A DNA stretch of 64,000 nucleotides from Bacteroidetes oral taxon 274 str. F0058 (GCA_000163695.1 GG774890.1:192347-256346), one strand, 5' to 3'; counted from the stretch's first letter, positions 25,552 to 33,654 are shown. Numbers and translations are program-made. The notes: a model not told the origin generated them from the letters alone.

Positions 25552-26006
25552 ACAAATATATAAAAAGCATAATTGAAGATTATACTTATCCGATAATAAA
25601 TTCCTTAACATATTCAAATGGAGACATGTTGATATTTGATGGTCATAAGGTGAATGATAACTATATATTGCGTATATTATGTAAATCTTCTATAGACAGT
25701 TATTTTCAGTACAATGAAGAATCTTATATTTCTCATTTTTCAGTTTTGACATCGGAAGAAAACTCTAAATATTCTATATTTGCAGGTGAAGGAAGTTGGG
25801 GTAATGATGGAATTGTTTTTGCTATGGATAAAGAATATGAAAAGCCTTTATGGTTCTTCTTTTTGGACAATAGTAATCCCTTTGTAAAAATTCAATTTGA
25901 AACTGCTGATGTTATAGTTATCCAATCTTCTTCCGGTTTAAACATTAGGATACCTATTGACAGCCCCGAAAATCTAAAAGTTATTAGTAGTTTTAACATT
26001 AGTTGA
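25548..26006 (+). CDS. Candidate immunity protein for the broken Rhs toxin
   Basis: 152 residues, no signal peptide, no recognised domain; acidic, with aromatic-rich beta-like stretches. It begins exactly where the decayed Rhs toxin tail ends (ATG within the toxin stop region), the invariant position of immunity genes in polymorphic toxin loci, and is itself intact. The function is therefore inferred from context only. A second decayed toxin piece starts at its stop codon. Confidence 0.55.
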   Translation: MNKYIKSIIEDYTYPIINSLTYSNGDMLIFDGHKVNDNYILRILCKSSIDSYFQYNEESYISHFSVLTSEENSKYSIFAGEGSWGNDGIVFAMDKEYEKPLWFFFLDNSNPFVKIQFETADVIVIQSSSGLNIRIPIDSPENLKVISSFNIS

Positions 26007-26169
26007 CCCCATTGTAGGAAAAACCAATCCAACAGTACAAAAATTACTTAATGCAGGAGCTTCGAATTATGATTTGATGAGTAAAGGATACGCTCCTATC
26101 GGTATTGACGGAAAACAAATAAACCTACATCACGTTATCGATGCTGAACCTAAAAAAGGTTGTCATTAA
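26005..26169 (+). pseudogene. Remnant of an LHH-type nuclease toxin tail
   Basis: A 54-codon open stretch without a start codon: DPIVGKTNPTVQ..., then APIGIDGKQINLHHVIDAEP. This resembles the conserved (G)PIG-x-DG-x-x-(I/V)-x-LHH core of LHH/HNH-fold toxin domains found at Rhs C-termini. The expected residues after LHHVI are missing, since the frame stops after KKGCH, and no Rhs core precedes it. It lies 12 nt before a SUKH immunity gene. Confidence 0.6.
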
Positions 26170-26181
26170 TAATAATATTTT

Positions 26182-26637
26182 ATGGATTATATAACAAGAT
26201 TAAAACAAAAAGAGGAATTTGAATATTGGTTAGGAGCTGATAACGAGCAGATTCTTTATGTTGAAAGTGAGTTAAATATTAAACTTCCAAAGCAATACAA
26301 GAAATTTTTATCTCAATGCGGAATGTGTAATTTGGGAGATGTTAATATACTTGGGATAGCAAAAGATGAAAATAGTGTTACTTATTCGGTCGTGGAAGTT
26401 ACCAAACAAATGAGAAATGAAGTAAATCTTTCTAATGACTTAATTGTTCTTAATTACGAAGTAGGCGAATATCTAACCTTATACAAGGTTTCTGAAAATC
26501 AAGAATTAGAAGATAATACGATTTATGGAGCAAACGTCAGATATAATGACACTGAAAAACTATACATTGGAAAAACAGAAAAATTATTTTCATCGTTTGA
26601 GGAGTATTTTGAGGATTTTATCGAATTAGGTTCTTAA
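26182..26637 (+). CDS. SMI1/KNR4 (SUKH) family immunity protein
   Basis: 151 residues. The SUKH pattern is clear: an N-terminal helix, then ILYVESELNIKLPKQYKKFLSQCG (the E..L...LP..YK.FL signature) and a C-terminal SSFEEYFEDFIEL helix. SUKH proteins neutralise diverse nuclease toxins by direct binding in the cytoplasm. It directly follows an LHH nuclease-toxin remnant, the usual pairing for SUKH immunities. The gene is intact while its toxin is lost. Confidence 0.82.
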   Translation: MDYITRLKQKEEFEYWLGADNEQILYVESELNIKLPKQYKKFLSQCGMCNLGDVNILGIAKDENSVTYSVVEVTKQMRNEVNLSNDLIVLNYEVGEYLTLYKVSENQELEDNTIYGANVRYNDTEKLYIGKTEKLFSSFEEYFEDFIELGS

Positions 26638-27089
26638 ACTTAACCTACCTCAATCGAGGTGTTTTTGCTTTCTTTTCTCACCTTTGGTAGATATTAATTT
26701 CGTGTCTTTGAAACGCTAAGACTAGATAAGGGAATAGAGAAGTATCATTAAATAAATTACACAATGAACTATGGACAAATAACGAATAATAGAAAAATTA
26801 AGTTGGATTACTCAGTAATAACTGAGAGTCTAAACCCATAACGCAAGAATTTTCAAGAAAGAGAATATCGTTTTTTCGAAAACTATGTCCATCTCTTGTA
26901 AAATAATGGATTTACAACAATAGAGATAATGAAGTTTATTGTGTCATAACAATAACACTATACTCGTTCTTTGTGAGGGTGTGTCAAATCGAACTTTTGG
27001 CATATCCTCCTTTTGTTTTCAACGAATGTTAACTGCGCAGAGTGGCGTTAAAAAATACTAAAACGTTTTTATAATACGAATAAAAGTAT
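26638..27089. other. Non-coding AT-rich stretch after the SUKH gene
   Basis: A short hairpin ACCTC/GAGGT at 26647-26651/26656-26660 followed by GTTTTT looks like a weak terminator; a similar CACCTCGATTGAGATTTTTT lies after the gene ending at 29660. The sequence GAGGGTGTGTCAAA near 26975 resembles an insertion-sequence terminus, but no partner repeat or transposase was seen. The rest shows no ORF. Confidence 0.4.
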
Positions 27090-27097
27090 TACGTTTG
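27090..27097 (+). promoter_or_regulatory. Possible -7 box of the YD-like secreted protein gene
   Basis: TACGTTTG fits TAnnTTTG, with TTTT 19 nt upstream in place of TTTG. It would leave a leader of about 310 nt before the start at 27415. Confidence 0.3.
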
Positions 27098-27414
27098 CAG
27101 AAATTAGCATAAAACGCATATATGACTTCACAAAACGCCTGCGATTTTGTATATAATTTCCACGTTATGTGTGGGCTAAGCAAGGTTATGCCTCCTTTAT
27201 GGGTCTGTTCGAGGTAAGTGTGTGAGCCAATTGTATAAAACTATGCTAAGAGTAATAAGCGGTTTGTTTGTCGGTATTATTGGCAAATTAGTGCACTAAC
27301 CGTTATACAATATGCGAATTACATCGATAATAAACCCAATGATAGAATTAAGTATGCACTAAATTAATTTCGTCAACGGGTAAAACACTACTAACTAAAT
27401 AAATAATTAATAAA

Positions 27415-28596
27415 ATGAAAAAGTTATCATCTCTCTTAATCGTTCCTATTATGCTCTTTTTGGTCTCGCAGGGCGTTAAGGTACAGGGACAAACATCGAA
27501 GTTTATCTTCCAAGGTGTTGAAAGGTTGAATTCCAAAGCCGGATTTCGTTATGTATATGACAATCAGAATAAGCTAAAGGCTTCTGTTTATTATAATGCC
27601 CAAGGAGGCGTTCCTCACGTAGACTCTCTCTATTATGACGAGAATGGCAGAATCAACCGCGTTGACCAGTATATGATTCTTTCCGGAGAAATTCCTGAAA
27701 AACTCCCATTGGATACCCGCTTCCAATATACTTATGACGATAAGGGCAGGATACACGAAAGAATTACATTCTACGGATATAACATTAACAAGCCGGCTAA
27801 CAAGAAAGAGTTTATCTACGACGCTAACGGCAATAATACGATTATCCGTACCCACTTGTTTACAACCGGTTCTGTTGTTGATATGAAGTACATCTATAAT
27901 GAGAAGAATCAGCTTATCAAGTCTGGGTATCCGTCAGATAGCGATCCGGACAAGATAGTAAGCAACATCAAGACATACGAATATGACGCAAATGGCAACA
28001 GAATTAGGGAAAACTCTTTCACCGGAGAACCGAACTCCAAGCTCAACGGATATGTGCAGTATAACTATAAAGGAATGGAACTGACGGATATGGTACTCAT
28101 GGACGTCGATGATGAAACGGGTAAAGAGAAGCTCTATCTGAGTATGCAATTCAAATACGACAAGCAGCATCTCGGCAAAGATGCGTACTATCCTTCTTAT
28201 CCATTTGTTTTGGACGGACCGATGTTTCACAATTCGATAGTGGAAGATGCACTTACCAATGGTAATCTAAGAACCGCGATGATTGTCGTAGACCCAGATG
28301 CAGAGGAAGGAAAGAATAAGACTACTTTCGCATACCTCTATAATAATACAACATCTATCGAAAAGGTAGATGTCGCAACGGAACTGAAGGCTTACAAGAA
28401 CGGAAGCGTCCTCACCATCGAAGGAAACCAAATCTCAAAGATAGTCGTTTACGGCATAGGCGGAAAGGTTGTTGCAAGGGTAGACTCTCAAGCTGACAGA
28501 ATCGATATTCCGGCTGAGACACTTGGTCATGGCGTATTCATCGTCGTTGCTCAGGGTGCCAAAGGACAGAAATTGAGCGCTAAGGTGGTGCTGTAA
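27415..28596 (+). CDS. Secreted YD-repeat-like protein with T9SS-like C-terminal sorting domain
   Basis: 393 residues. A signal peptide spans residues 1-26. Repeated beta-hairpin units of the RHS/YD type follow, e.g. YVYDNQNKLKAS, YYDENGRINRV, YTYDDKGRIHER, FIYDANGNNTI, YIYNEKNQLIKS, YEYDANGNRIRE. The last 65 or so residues (LTIEGNQISKIVVYGIGGKVV...LGHGVFIVVAQ...AKVVL) match the type A sorting domain of the type IX secretion system. It is probably exported to the surface or medium. It sits inside the toxin/immunity island but lacks a toxin tail; no function is assigned. Confidence 0.7.
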   Translation: MKKLSSLLIVPIMLFLVSQGVKVQGQTSKFIFQGVERLNSKAGFRYVYDNQNKLKASVYYNAQGGVPHVDSLYYDENGRINRVDQYMILSGEIPEKLPLDTRFQYTYDDKGRIHERITFYGYNINKPANKKEFIYDANGNNTIIRTHLFTTGSVVDMKYIYNEKNQLIKSGYPSDSDPDKIVSNIKTYEYDANGNRIRENSFTGEPNSKLNGYVQYNYKGMELTDMVLMDVDDETGKEKLYLSMQFKYDKQHLGKDAYYPSYPFVLDGPMFHNSIVEDALTNGNLRTAMIVVDPDAEEGKNKTTFAYLYNNTTSIEKVDVATELKAYKNGSVLTIEGNQISKIVVYGIGGKVVARVDSQADRIDIPAETLGHGVFIVVAQGAKGQKLSAKVVL

Positions 28597-28726
28597 TGCT
28601 ATCTTTACGCGCAGATATTGTAAAAAGCGTTTCCCATTCGGTATTTATAGCCGACTATATAGAGCAAGCCTATGGTGTTGTATCACACCGTTGAATAAAA
28701 GTCACCATTGGACTTGTGGCGCATCC

Positions 28727-28757
28727 ATAGCCTCTCGCAGTGCGAGGGGCTATTTTT
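28727..28757 (+). terminator. Rho-independent terminator of the YD-like protein gene
   Basis: ATAGCCTCTCGCA (28727-28739) pairs with TGCGAGGGGCTAT (28741-28753) with one wobble, followed by a T-run. Confidence 0.8.
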
Positions 28758-29097
28758 ATATTATAAACCTTAATATTATTGTAAATATTTTTGCAAACGT
28801 GCCTTTCTGTTAAATATCTGATTGTCAGTGTTTTATGTGGAGATAATCTTCGTGACATCAAAATGCAGTTATTACTTTTGGGCGTAATGGATATTTGGTA
28901 GGCTGAAAACTCGAGAAACTATATAGTTCTTTCGAAGTGTTACGACACAAGGAATATTTGATGTTATTAATTATAACTATGTTGTGAATGAGGTGCTTAT
29001 GCGGATAAGATTTTTCTTAAAAGAATTATAGATCGCGATGCGGGTAACAACTTGCAGCTTTTAGAAAGAGCGTAGCCTGAATGGAACTGACAATAAA
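28758..29097. other. Non-coding or decayed sequence
   Basis: No intact ORF. A -7-like TACTTTTG lies at 28873-28880. Around 29000-29075 a short frame reads KIFLKRIIDRDAGNNLQLLERA then stops, which may be a fragment of a lost gene. Confidence 0.3.
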
Positions 29098-29129
29098 TTT
29101 GAAATAGGGAATGTTTTTTCTTACCTTTG
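29098..29129 (+). promoter_or_regulatory. Promoter within the immunity island
   Basis: -33 TTTG at 29098-29101 and -7 TACCTTTG at 29122-29129, spacing 20. It reads into the candidate immunity gene at 29232 through a short toxin-like remnant (ITTGNAIPVDVSKITILKGG, then stop). Confidence 0.7.
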
Positions 29130-29231
29130 CAAAACTAAATTACACACTATTGAGGGGACATTATCACAACGGGAAATGCGATACCTGTTGATGTGTCAAA
29201 AATAACAATACTTAAAGGAGGCGGATAGGAT

Positions 29232-29660
29232 ATGAATGATGTATTACCTAAAAACGTAGAGTTCTTATTCATAAACAAAAGACACCAAATCCAATCCGAT
29301 TTAATAGTATTTTTTATTTTGAAAGCCCCAAGAAAAAATGATTATTATATCAGGTCAAAAACCGACAAGGACGGAAGAATAAATCTTGAAAGAGGTATGA
29401 TATCTTATCAAATCTCTCGAAATATGAAAGATTTTCCCATGGATTGTAGTAGTACATTAGAGGAATGTACTATTATGGAGATTAGAATTGAGACAAAAGA
29501 AGAATTGGGAAATAAAATTATCTCTATGGAGAATTATTATCCGGAAGAAGCCTCATTATTTAAGAACGAAATTAATGCTTGCAGAAATAATCAAATGAAT
29601 TTTTTGTTCAGGTATACACTTCCGATAAGAAACAGCAAATTTATCATAGAATTAGAATGA
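29232..29660 (+). CDS. Hypothetical protein, candidate immunity protein
   Basis: 142 residues, no signal peptide, no recognised domain; charged, with beta-strand-like segments such as LIVFFILKAPR. It is preceded by AGGAGG (just upstream of GATATG), a rare good ribosome-binding site here, and by the promoter at 29098-29129. A weak hairpin with TTTTTT follows near 29674-29690. Size, composition and position between toxin remnants suggest an immunity gene, but this is inference. Confidence 0.5.
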   Translation: MNDVLPKNVEFLFINKRHQIQSDLIVFFILKAPRKNDYYIRSKTDKDGRINLERGMISYQISRNMKDFPMDCSSTLEECTIMEIRIETKEELGNKIISMENYYPEEASLFKNEINACRNNQMNFLFRYTLPIRNSKFIIELE

Positions 29661-29923
29661 TTTTTAGAGCCACCTCGATTGAGATTTTTTGTCTGAGTAG
29701 ATGTGGTTTTCGTGTTTTTATTATAAAAAATGACTTTTTCGGGGAAGAATTTTGTGGTTTTGAGATGTTCGGTATAAGATTTGGCAGAGATTAAAAATTA
29801 TGATGAGCAGCTTGTTATTCTTGTTCTCACAAGGTCAAAAGTCGATAGAAAAACGTAATAATTGAAATGTATAAACAAAATAAATATCCCACAACTGAAT
29901 TGAAGAATATAAAACTATCATAA

Positions 29924-30361
29924 ATGGAAATTATTGTAAGTTCTGTAATTGGAGGGCAGATTGTGGCAGAGGTCGGTATGGAGAGAGTTCTACATCAACT
30001 AATAATTGAAATGAGAAAATCTCTAAAAAAACAGTTTGCAAATAATTCTTTCGATGGACTCGACAAGACAAAGATTAATATATATGTAAGTGGAGATGTG
30101 TCAGAATATTGCACCAAATCCGGAATTACAAAATGTCGATATCTTCGGGAGAAGAAAGAGATTATTTCAGAGTTTTGTATTGATAGATATTATTGGACTT
30201 CTGAACCGTTACTTGATGTAAAAAGGAAATTCCTATTATTTATAGAGGATTCTTTTGTAGATTTGGGTGTGTGTATTAAGAAAAAACTTAAATCTGAGGG
30301 GTATGATTTTGATAGCGAAGTGTTTAAAGAAATGGTCGTAAAAAGTCTGATAGAACTATAA
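29924..30361 (+). CDS. Hypothetical protein, candidate immunity protein
   Basis: 145 residues, cytoplasmic, no recognised domain. The C-terminal 31 residues (from KRLKSEGYDFDSEVF-like sequence to SLIEL) are duplicated 783 nt downstream as a truncated copy at 31052-31144. A toxin-tail-like remnant follows its stop directly. The island context suggests immunity; no biochemical function is assigned. Confidence 0.5.
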   Translation: MEIIVSSVIGGQIVAEVGMERVLHQLIIEMRKSLKKQFANNSFDGLDKTKINIYVSGDVSEYCTKSGITKCRYLREKKEIISEFCIDRYYWTSEPLLDVKRKFLLFIEDSFVDLGVCIKKKLKSEGYDFDSEVFKEMVVKSLIEL

Positions 30362-30451
30362 GTTGTGGGACAGATGGTATTACACCCATATTCACCGATA
30401 AACGCCCTTTTTGATGAAGTTGACAAACCTGAATACTGAAGACAGAGAGCA
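30287..30451 (+). repeat. Direct repeat A, copy 1
   Basis: About 165 bp, roughly 90% identical to 31070-31235. It contains the last codons of the 29924 gene and the start of a toxin remnant (LWDRWYYTHI..., then INALFDEVDKPEY in another frame). Confidence 0.8.
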
Positions 30452-30486
30452 GAGGCAGAATTAAATGCAAGGAAAAGTAAAATAAT
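30364..30486 (+). pseudogene. Degraded toxin tail, copy 1
   Basis: Translations in shifted frames give LWDRWYYTHIH then SPINALFDEVDKPEY, stop, RQRAEAELNARKSK. The second copy at 31147-31274 reads through more cleanly (WDRWHYTHIYPINALFDEVDKPEYRRQR). This looks like the end of a polymorphic-toxin tail directly ahead of an immunity gene. Confidence 0.45.
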
Positions 30487-30501
30487 TTACAAATAAAATC
30501 A

Positions 30502-30948
30502 ATGTTTATGTTGTCAGAAAAAATTAAACTATTATTTATCCAAAAAGGCTTTGTTCCTTTAACAGAAGAAGAACGTCAAGAATATACAAATGTCTTAATT
30601 GATTTAAATATTCCGTTAGATAGTATATTCGCCGAGTTTAATCTAGCTACGTGTGGACCTACATTTAGTGGACGTGGAAATGAGTTGTATAATGTGTGTT
30701 GGTTCAAATTATATTCGGATGATTTAGATTACGCCATTGAGTCTGCCAGAAATATTTTAAAGATTCCCGATGAATATATCCCATTAGATAGCTTTGAAGC
30801 GGAGGGTGGTTTTTTCTATAATCGAAAGACAGGGGAAGTTTTAGAACTTGAACTTGGACAAAAGCTAATTGACTTTCAGAATGGGCAACTACAACCTCAA
30901 TGGAAAGATTTTAATTCTTTCTTGGAGTGGTTTTTTGAATTGGAATAG
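30502..30948 (+). CDS. Candidate immunity protein (SUKH-like C-terminus), paralogue 1
   Basis: 148 residues (an in-frame ATG at 30508 is an alternative start, matching the start of its paralogue). The C-terminal half has PDEYIPLDSFEAEGGFFYNRKTGEV and a terminal WKDFNSFLEWFFELE. This region resembles SMI1/KNR4-like proteins, but the family call is tentative. The last 40 residues are encoded by DNA nearly identical to that of the paralogue at 31275-31706, while the N-terminal halves differ strongly. Confidence 0.55.
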   Translation: MFMLSEKIKLLFIQKGFVPLTEEERQEYTNVLIDLNIPLDSIFAEFNLATCGPTFSGRGNELYNVCWFKLYSDDLDYAIESARNILKIPDEYIPLDSFEAEGGFFYNRKTGEVLELELGQKLIDFQNGQLQPQWKDFNSFLEWFFELE

Positions 30949-31048
30949 ATCTGAACGCCGCTTTTATTATCTTAAATAATGAAATATGCAAAAAAATATG
31001 CCGGTTATGAAAGAAAACAATCAGTTAAAAACAGGATGTTCTTAACTG
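30829..31048 (+). repeat. Direct repeat B, copy 1
   Basis: About 220 bp, nearly identical (a few substitutions and one extra A) to 31587-31806. It covers the 3' end of the immunity gene and the start of a small downstream ORF. Confidence 0.88.
30986..31041 (+). pseudogene. Frameshifted, truncated copy of the 65-aa gene
   Basis: It begins MQKNMPVMKENNQLK like the intact gene at 31744, but an extra A in the run near 31030 shifts the frame and it stops after TGCS. Homology ends at 31048, the duplication junction. Confidence 0.7.
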
Positions 31049-31051
31049 AGT

Positions 31052-31144
31052 ATGTTTATTGAGAAACGACTTAAATCTGAGGGATATGATTTTGATAGTG
31101 AAGTGTTTAAAGAAACGGTCATAAAAAGTCTGATAGAACTATAA
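31052..31144 (+). pseudogene. Truncated copy of the C-terminus of the 29924-30361 gene
   Basis: Thirty codons beginning MFIEKRLKSEGYDFDSEVF and ending SLIEL, parallel to the end of the 29924 gene; the rest of that gene is missing. It lies at the left end of repeat A copy 2. Confidence 0.7.
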
Positions 31145-31235
31145 GTTGTGGGACAGATGGCATTACACCCATATTTATCCAATAAATGCCCTTTTTGATG
31201 AAGTTGACAAACCTGAATACCGAAGACAGAGAGCA
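31070..31235 (+). repeat. Direct repeat A, copy 2
   Basis: Second copy of 30287-30451, offset 783-784 nt. It starts about 20 nt after repeat B copy 1 ends, marking the junction of a tandem duplication. Confidence 0.8.
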
Positions 31236-31274
31236 AAATCAGAGTTAGAAACGAAAAAATTAAAAGACATTAGT

Positions 31275-31706
31275 ATGTTAAGCAAAATTGTAATTAATTA
31301 TTTGAAACAAAATAATTTCTATTTGGAGAAGGAAGAGGAAAACTATACAAAAGCTCTGTTGGATTTGGGGATTGACCTCGAATCGGATTTGGCATACTTC
31401 TGTTTGCATACAACGGAAATGAGCTTTAAGGGAAGAGTTGGTAATATTGATAATATTTGTTGGTATCTAATATATTCAACATATATTCAAAGAACAAAAT
31501 CACTGCAATCCTACTTAGCTTTGCCCGAAGAATACATCCCACTTGACAGTTTTGAGGGAGAAGGAGGATTCTTCTACAATCGTCTAACAGGGGAAGTTTT
31601 AGAACTTGAACTTGGACAAAAGCTAATTGACTTTCAGAATGGGCAACTACAACCTCAATGGAAAGATTTTAATTCTTTCTTGGAGTGGTTTTTTGAATTG
31701 GAATAG
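31275..31706 (+). CDS. Candidate immunity protein (SUKH-like C-terminus), paralogue 2
   Basis: 143 residues from the ATG at 31275. The frame is open further upstream to 31146, but that part encodes the toxin remnant WDRWHYTHIYPINALFDEVDKPEYRRQRA and is not considered part of this protein. It shares EYIPLDSFEGEGGFFYNR and the whole C-terminus with the paralogue at 30502-30948, but its first 90 or so residues are only distantly similar. The unchanged ends and diverged middle suggest recombination or diversifying selection. Confidence 0.55.
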   Translation: MLSKIVINYLKQNNFYLEKEEENYTKALLDLGIDLESDLAYFCLHTTEMSFKGRVGNIDNICWYLIYSTYIQRTKSLQSYLALPEEYIPLDSFEGEGGFFYNRLTGEVLELELGQKLIDFQNGQLQPQWKDFNSFLEWFFELE

Positions 31707-31806
31707 ACCTGAACGCCGCTTTTATTATCTTAAATAATGAAATATGCAAAAAAATATGCCGGTTACGAAAGAAAACAATCAGTTAAAACAGGATGTTCTT
31801 AACTGT
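31587..31806 (+). repeat. Direct repeat B, copy 2
   Basis: Second copy of 30829-31048, offset 758 nt, extending into the 65-aa gene at 31744. Confidence 0.88.
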
Positions 31807-31941
31807 ATTCAAAAATTAAATCAAAAAGATTTGAGTATAGAAAATGTCGTAGAGTATATTGATTATGTAAGAAAAATAAGGTATACCGAAAAGGAAATAA
31901 TAAGTGCCTTGCTCGAAATTATAAAATACGGTATGGAATAG
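31744..31941 (+). CDS. Small hypothetical protein in the immunity island
   Basis: 65 residues, helical and charged (KQDVLNCIQKLNQKDLSIENVVEYIDYVRKI), no known domain. The intact version of the frameshifted copy at 30986-31041. It is 37 nt after the second SUKH-like gene and probably co-transcribed. Function unknown. Confidence 0.5.
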   Translation: MQKNMPVTKENNQLKQDVLNCIQKLNQKDLSIENVVEYIDYVRKIRYTEKEIISALLEIIKYGME

Positions 31942-32121
31942 TGCAAAAGTTTTTGTTTCAAGCCGTACATAGATATGTGATTGTAATTCAGGCTCTCAGC
32001 TAAAAGGTGTTTGATATAGTATTAGATGCGGCTCAAGATATTGGTTTGTTAGCACGGAACGGATATAAATAGTAAATCTTGGAAAAAGATAATAGAAAGG
32101 AAATTGTTAAATACATCTATA

Positions 32122-32721
32122 ATGGAAAAAATATTCTATCAAATTAGCGACCCCACACAAAACGTTCCCGAAGGAGATGACAATTGGATAGAGCAATTGA
32201 AACAAGAGAAAATAGTGTGTGAGTGTGGGAGTATCATTAAGCATACGGCGATTGATGTATTTCTAAGTGAAAAAATAAAAAAGAGTTTTGCCCCAATTAC
32301 CTATGCGAGAGGTACATTTATTGGAATGTTACGCGAAGACATTGTTGCATTACTGGGCTTGCAAAATATTGAGAATGTATATTTTGTTGGGAAGGTTTAT
32401 GATGAGAATAAAAGTGTATCAAAAGAATATGTCTCTGTAGTCCCCAAAGTGTCAACTTTTGTAAGAGGCGGTAAAGAATCTACTTGTAAAATATGTGATA
32501 AGTGCGGAGCGGTTTTATATTTTCCTTTGCCGTTAAATAGTTGGTATGTCGTGGATAAGTCTATTCCAAATCCTACTTTATTTCCAAGTGCTTTGACAGG
32601 TGTTATTGTAAATGATGAGATTTGTGAACAAATAAAAAAATCAGGTATTAAAAGGATTGGATATGAAAAATTGCCTGTATTAAAAGAAGCGATTGATGGT
32701 TGTAATAATTATTTCGAATAA
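32122..32721 (+). CDS. Double-CXXCG-type protein, candidate immunity protein
   Basis: 199 residues from the ATG at 32122 (the TTG at 32104 is a weaker alternative). Two zinc-ribbon-like pairs are visible: CECG near residue 34 and CKICDKCGA near residue 120. They are followed by IVNDEICEQIKKSGIKRIGYEKL, which resembles the CXXCG-motif family (Gmx_para_CXXCG, often immunity genes). It is AT-rich and located in the immunity island. The fragment just upstream (VFDIVLDAAQDIGLLARNGYK, stop at about 32070) may be another toxin tail relic. Confidence 0.55.
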   Translation: MEKIFYQISDPTQNVPEGDDNWIEQLKQEKIVCECGSIIKHTAIDVFLSEKIKKSFAPITYARGTFIGMLREDIVALLGLQNIENVYFVGKVYDENKSVSKEYVSVVPKVSTFVRGGKESTCKICDKCGAVLYFPLPLNSWYVVDKSIPNPTLFPSALTGVIVNDEICEQIKKSGIKRIGYEKLPVLKEAIDGCNNYFE

Positions 32722-32837
32722 TAAGGAGACCGTAAAAGCCGCTTTAATAGAGTCGTTATAGAAATATCTGTAAATAAATCCTACACACGGAAATATTCAA
32801 AATCATAGAATAACCTGCAAAATAAATTGACAAAAGT

Positions 32838-33110
32838 ATGTTCGAACTAAATAAAAAAGATTCTTTTTCGATTATTTTAGATATTAAGGGCTGGCAGGCA
32901 AAATATATAGATGTCGAAAACCTGCCGATAGACTTTTATTTAAAATATAAAGACTTATTATTTAGCTATAAAAATTTAGGAAAGAGTAAAGAAGAAGTTT
33001 TGTCATTTTTTTACAAGATAGCAGAAGATAATCGAGACATCTCTGAGTTTGTATATGAGGTTGTAGATTTAATCGAGGGATATTGTCGCCCTGATTTTAG
33101 AGTATGGTAG
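32838..33110 (+). CDS. Small hypothetical protein, candidate immunity protein
   Basis: 90 residues, acidic (EEVLSFFYKIAEDNRDISEFVYEVVDLIEGYC), mostly helical in appearance, no recognised domain or signal peptide. It stands alone between the CXXCG gene and the 58-aa gene in an AT-rich background. Confidence 0.5.
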   Translation: MFELNKKDSFSIILDIKGWQAKYIDVENLPIDFYLKYKDLLFSYKNLGKSKEEVLSFFYKIAEDNRDISEFVYEVVDLIEGYCRPDFRVW

Positions 33111-33195
33111 AAAAAAACAGCTGACTTTATGGTTATATGAAAAATGAGTCTTGATGATATTGTAACAACAAGATTAGCAATACAATAGTTTGAGT

Positions 33196-33372
33196 ATGAC
33201 AAGAAAATATGATGGAATGACCGTAAACGAAAGATTATTCGTTGCAAAGAAAATTGATGAATTTGACAAAGCTGTCAATGAGAAAGATAGAATAAAGGTT
33301 ATATCGATTTTACAGAGTGTTGAACTGACAGAATCCTCAATTTATCCGATATTAGTCTCTTTAGGATTATAG
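33196..33372 (+). CDS. Small conserved protein (toxin-locus associated type)
   Basis: 58 residues from the ATG at 33196 (a TTG two codons earlier is possible). The pattern KYDGMTVNERLFVAKKIDEFDKAV...KVISILQSVELTESSIYPIL resembles a small protein family I have seen beside polymorphic-toxin and immunity genes. No function is established. The IS1595-family remnant begins just downstream. Confidence 0.55.
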   Translation: MTRKYDGMTVNERLFVAKKIDEFDKAVNEKDRIKVISILQSVELTESSIYPILVSLGL

Positions 33373-33387
33373 ACATAGGAATAAAAA

Positions 33388-33575
33388 ATACGGCTGAATT
33401 GATGAACCTCAAGCAACGATATCTATCGTAAATTAAGAGAATGTATAGCCAAGCTATGTGAGACGAAAAGCCCGTTTACAAACGGAGAAATGGAGTTGGA
33501 CGAGAGTTATTTCGGAGCATGCAGAGTAGGTGGAATAAAGAGTGCGAGTTTAGACAATTGCAGAAAACGAAATTT
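33388..33575 (+). mobile_element. Remnant of an IS1595-family transposase
   Basis: Read in frames: NTAELMNLKQ, then NDIYRKLRECIAKLCE, then FTNGEMELDESYFGACRVGGI. The (E)-(L/I)-DE(S/T)YFG box with RVGG is the first part of the DDE region of IS1595 transposases. The N-terminal zinc-ribbon part and everything after about residue 50 of the match are missing, and a frameshift is needed. The element is dead, and no terminal repeats were found. Confidence 0.7.
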
Positions 33576-33588
33576 ATACCTAATTTTG
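33557..33588 (+). promoter_or_regulatory. Promoter inside the IS remnant end, upstream of the LRR gene
   Basis: -33 ATTG at 33557-33560 and -7 TAATTTTG at 33581-33588, spacing 20; 66 nt before the LRR protein ATG. Confidence 0.7.
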
Positions 33589-33654
33589 CTCGTAAATTTG
33601 AGAAAACACAAACTTAACTAGTCTTGAACCAATAAAATAACGAAAGGAAACACA

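Noticed and set aside
26970..26990. Sequence GAGGGTGTGTCAAA resembling an IS terminus
   Set aside because: No matching inverted repeat, target duplication or transposase was found nearby, so an element cannot be supported.
31146..31274. N-terminal extension of the second SUKH-like protein (MWDRWHYTHIYP...)
   Set aside because: The same sequence occurs in shifted frames ahead of the first paralogue as a toxin-tail relic, so it is a read-through coincidence rather than part of the immunity protein.
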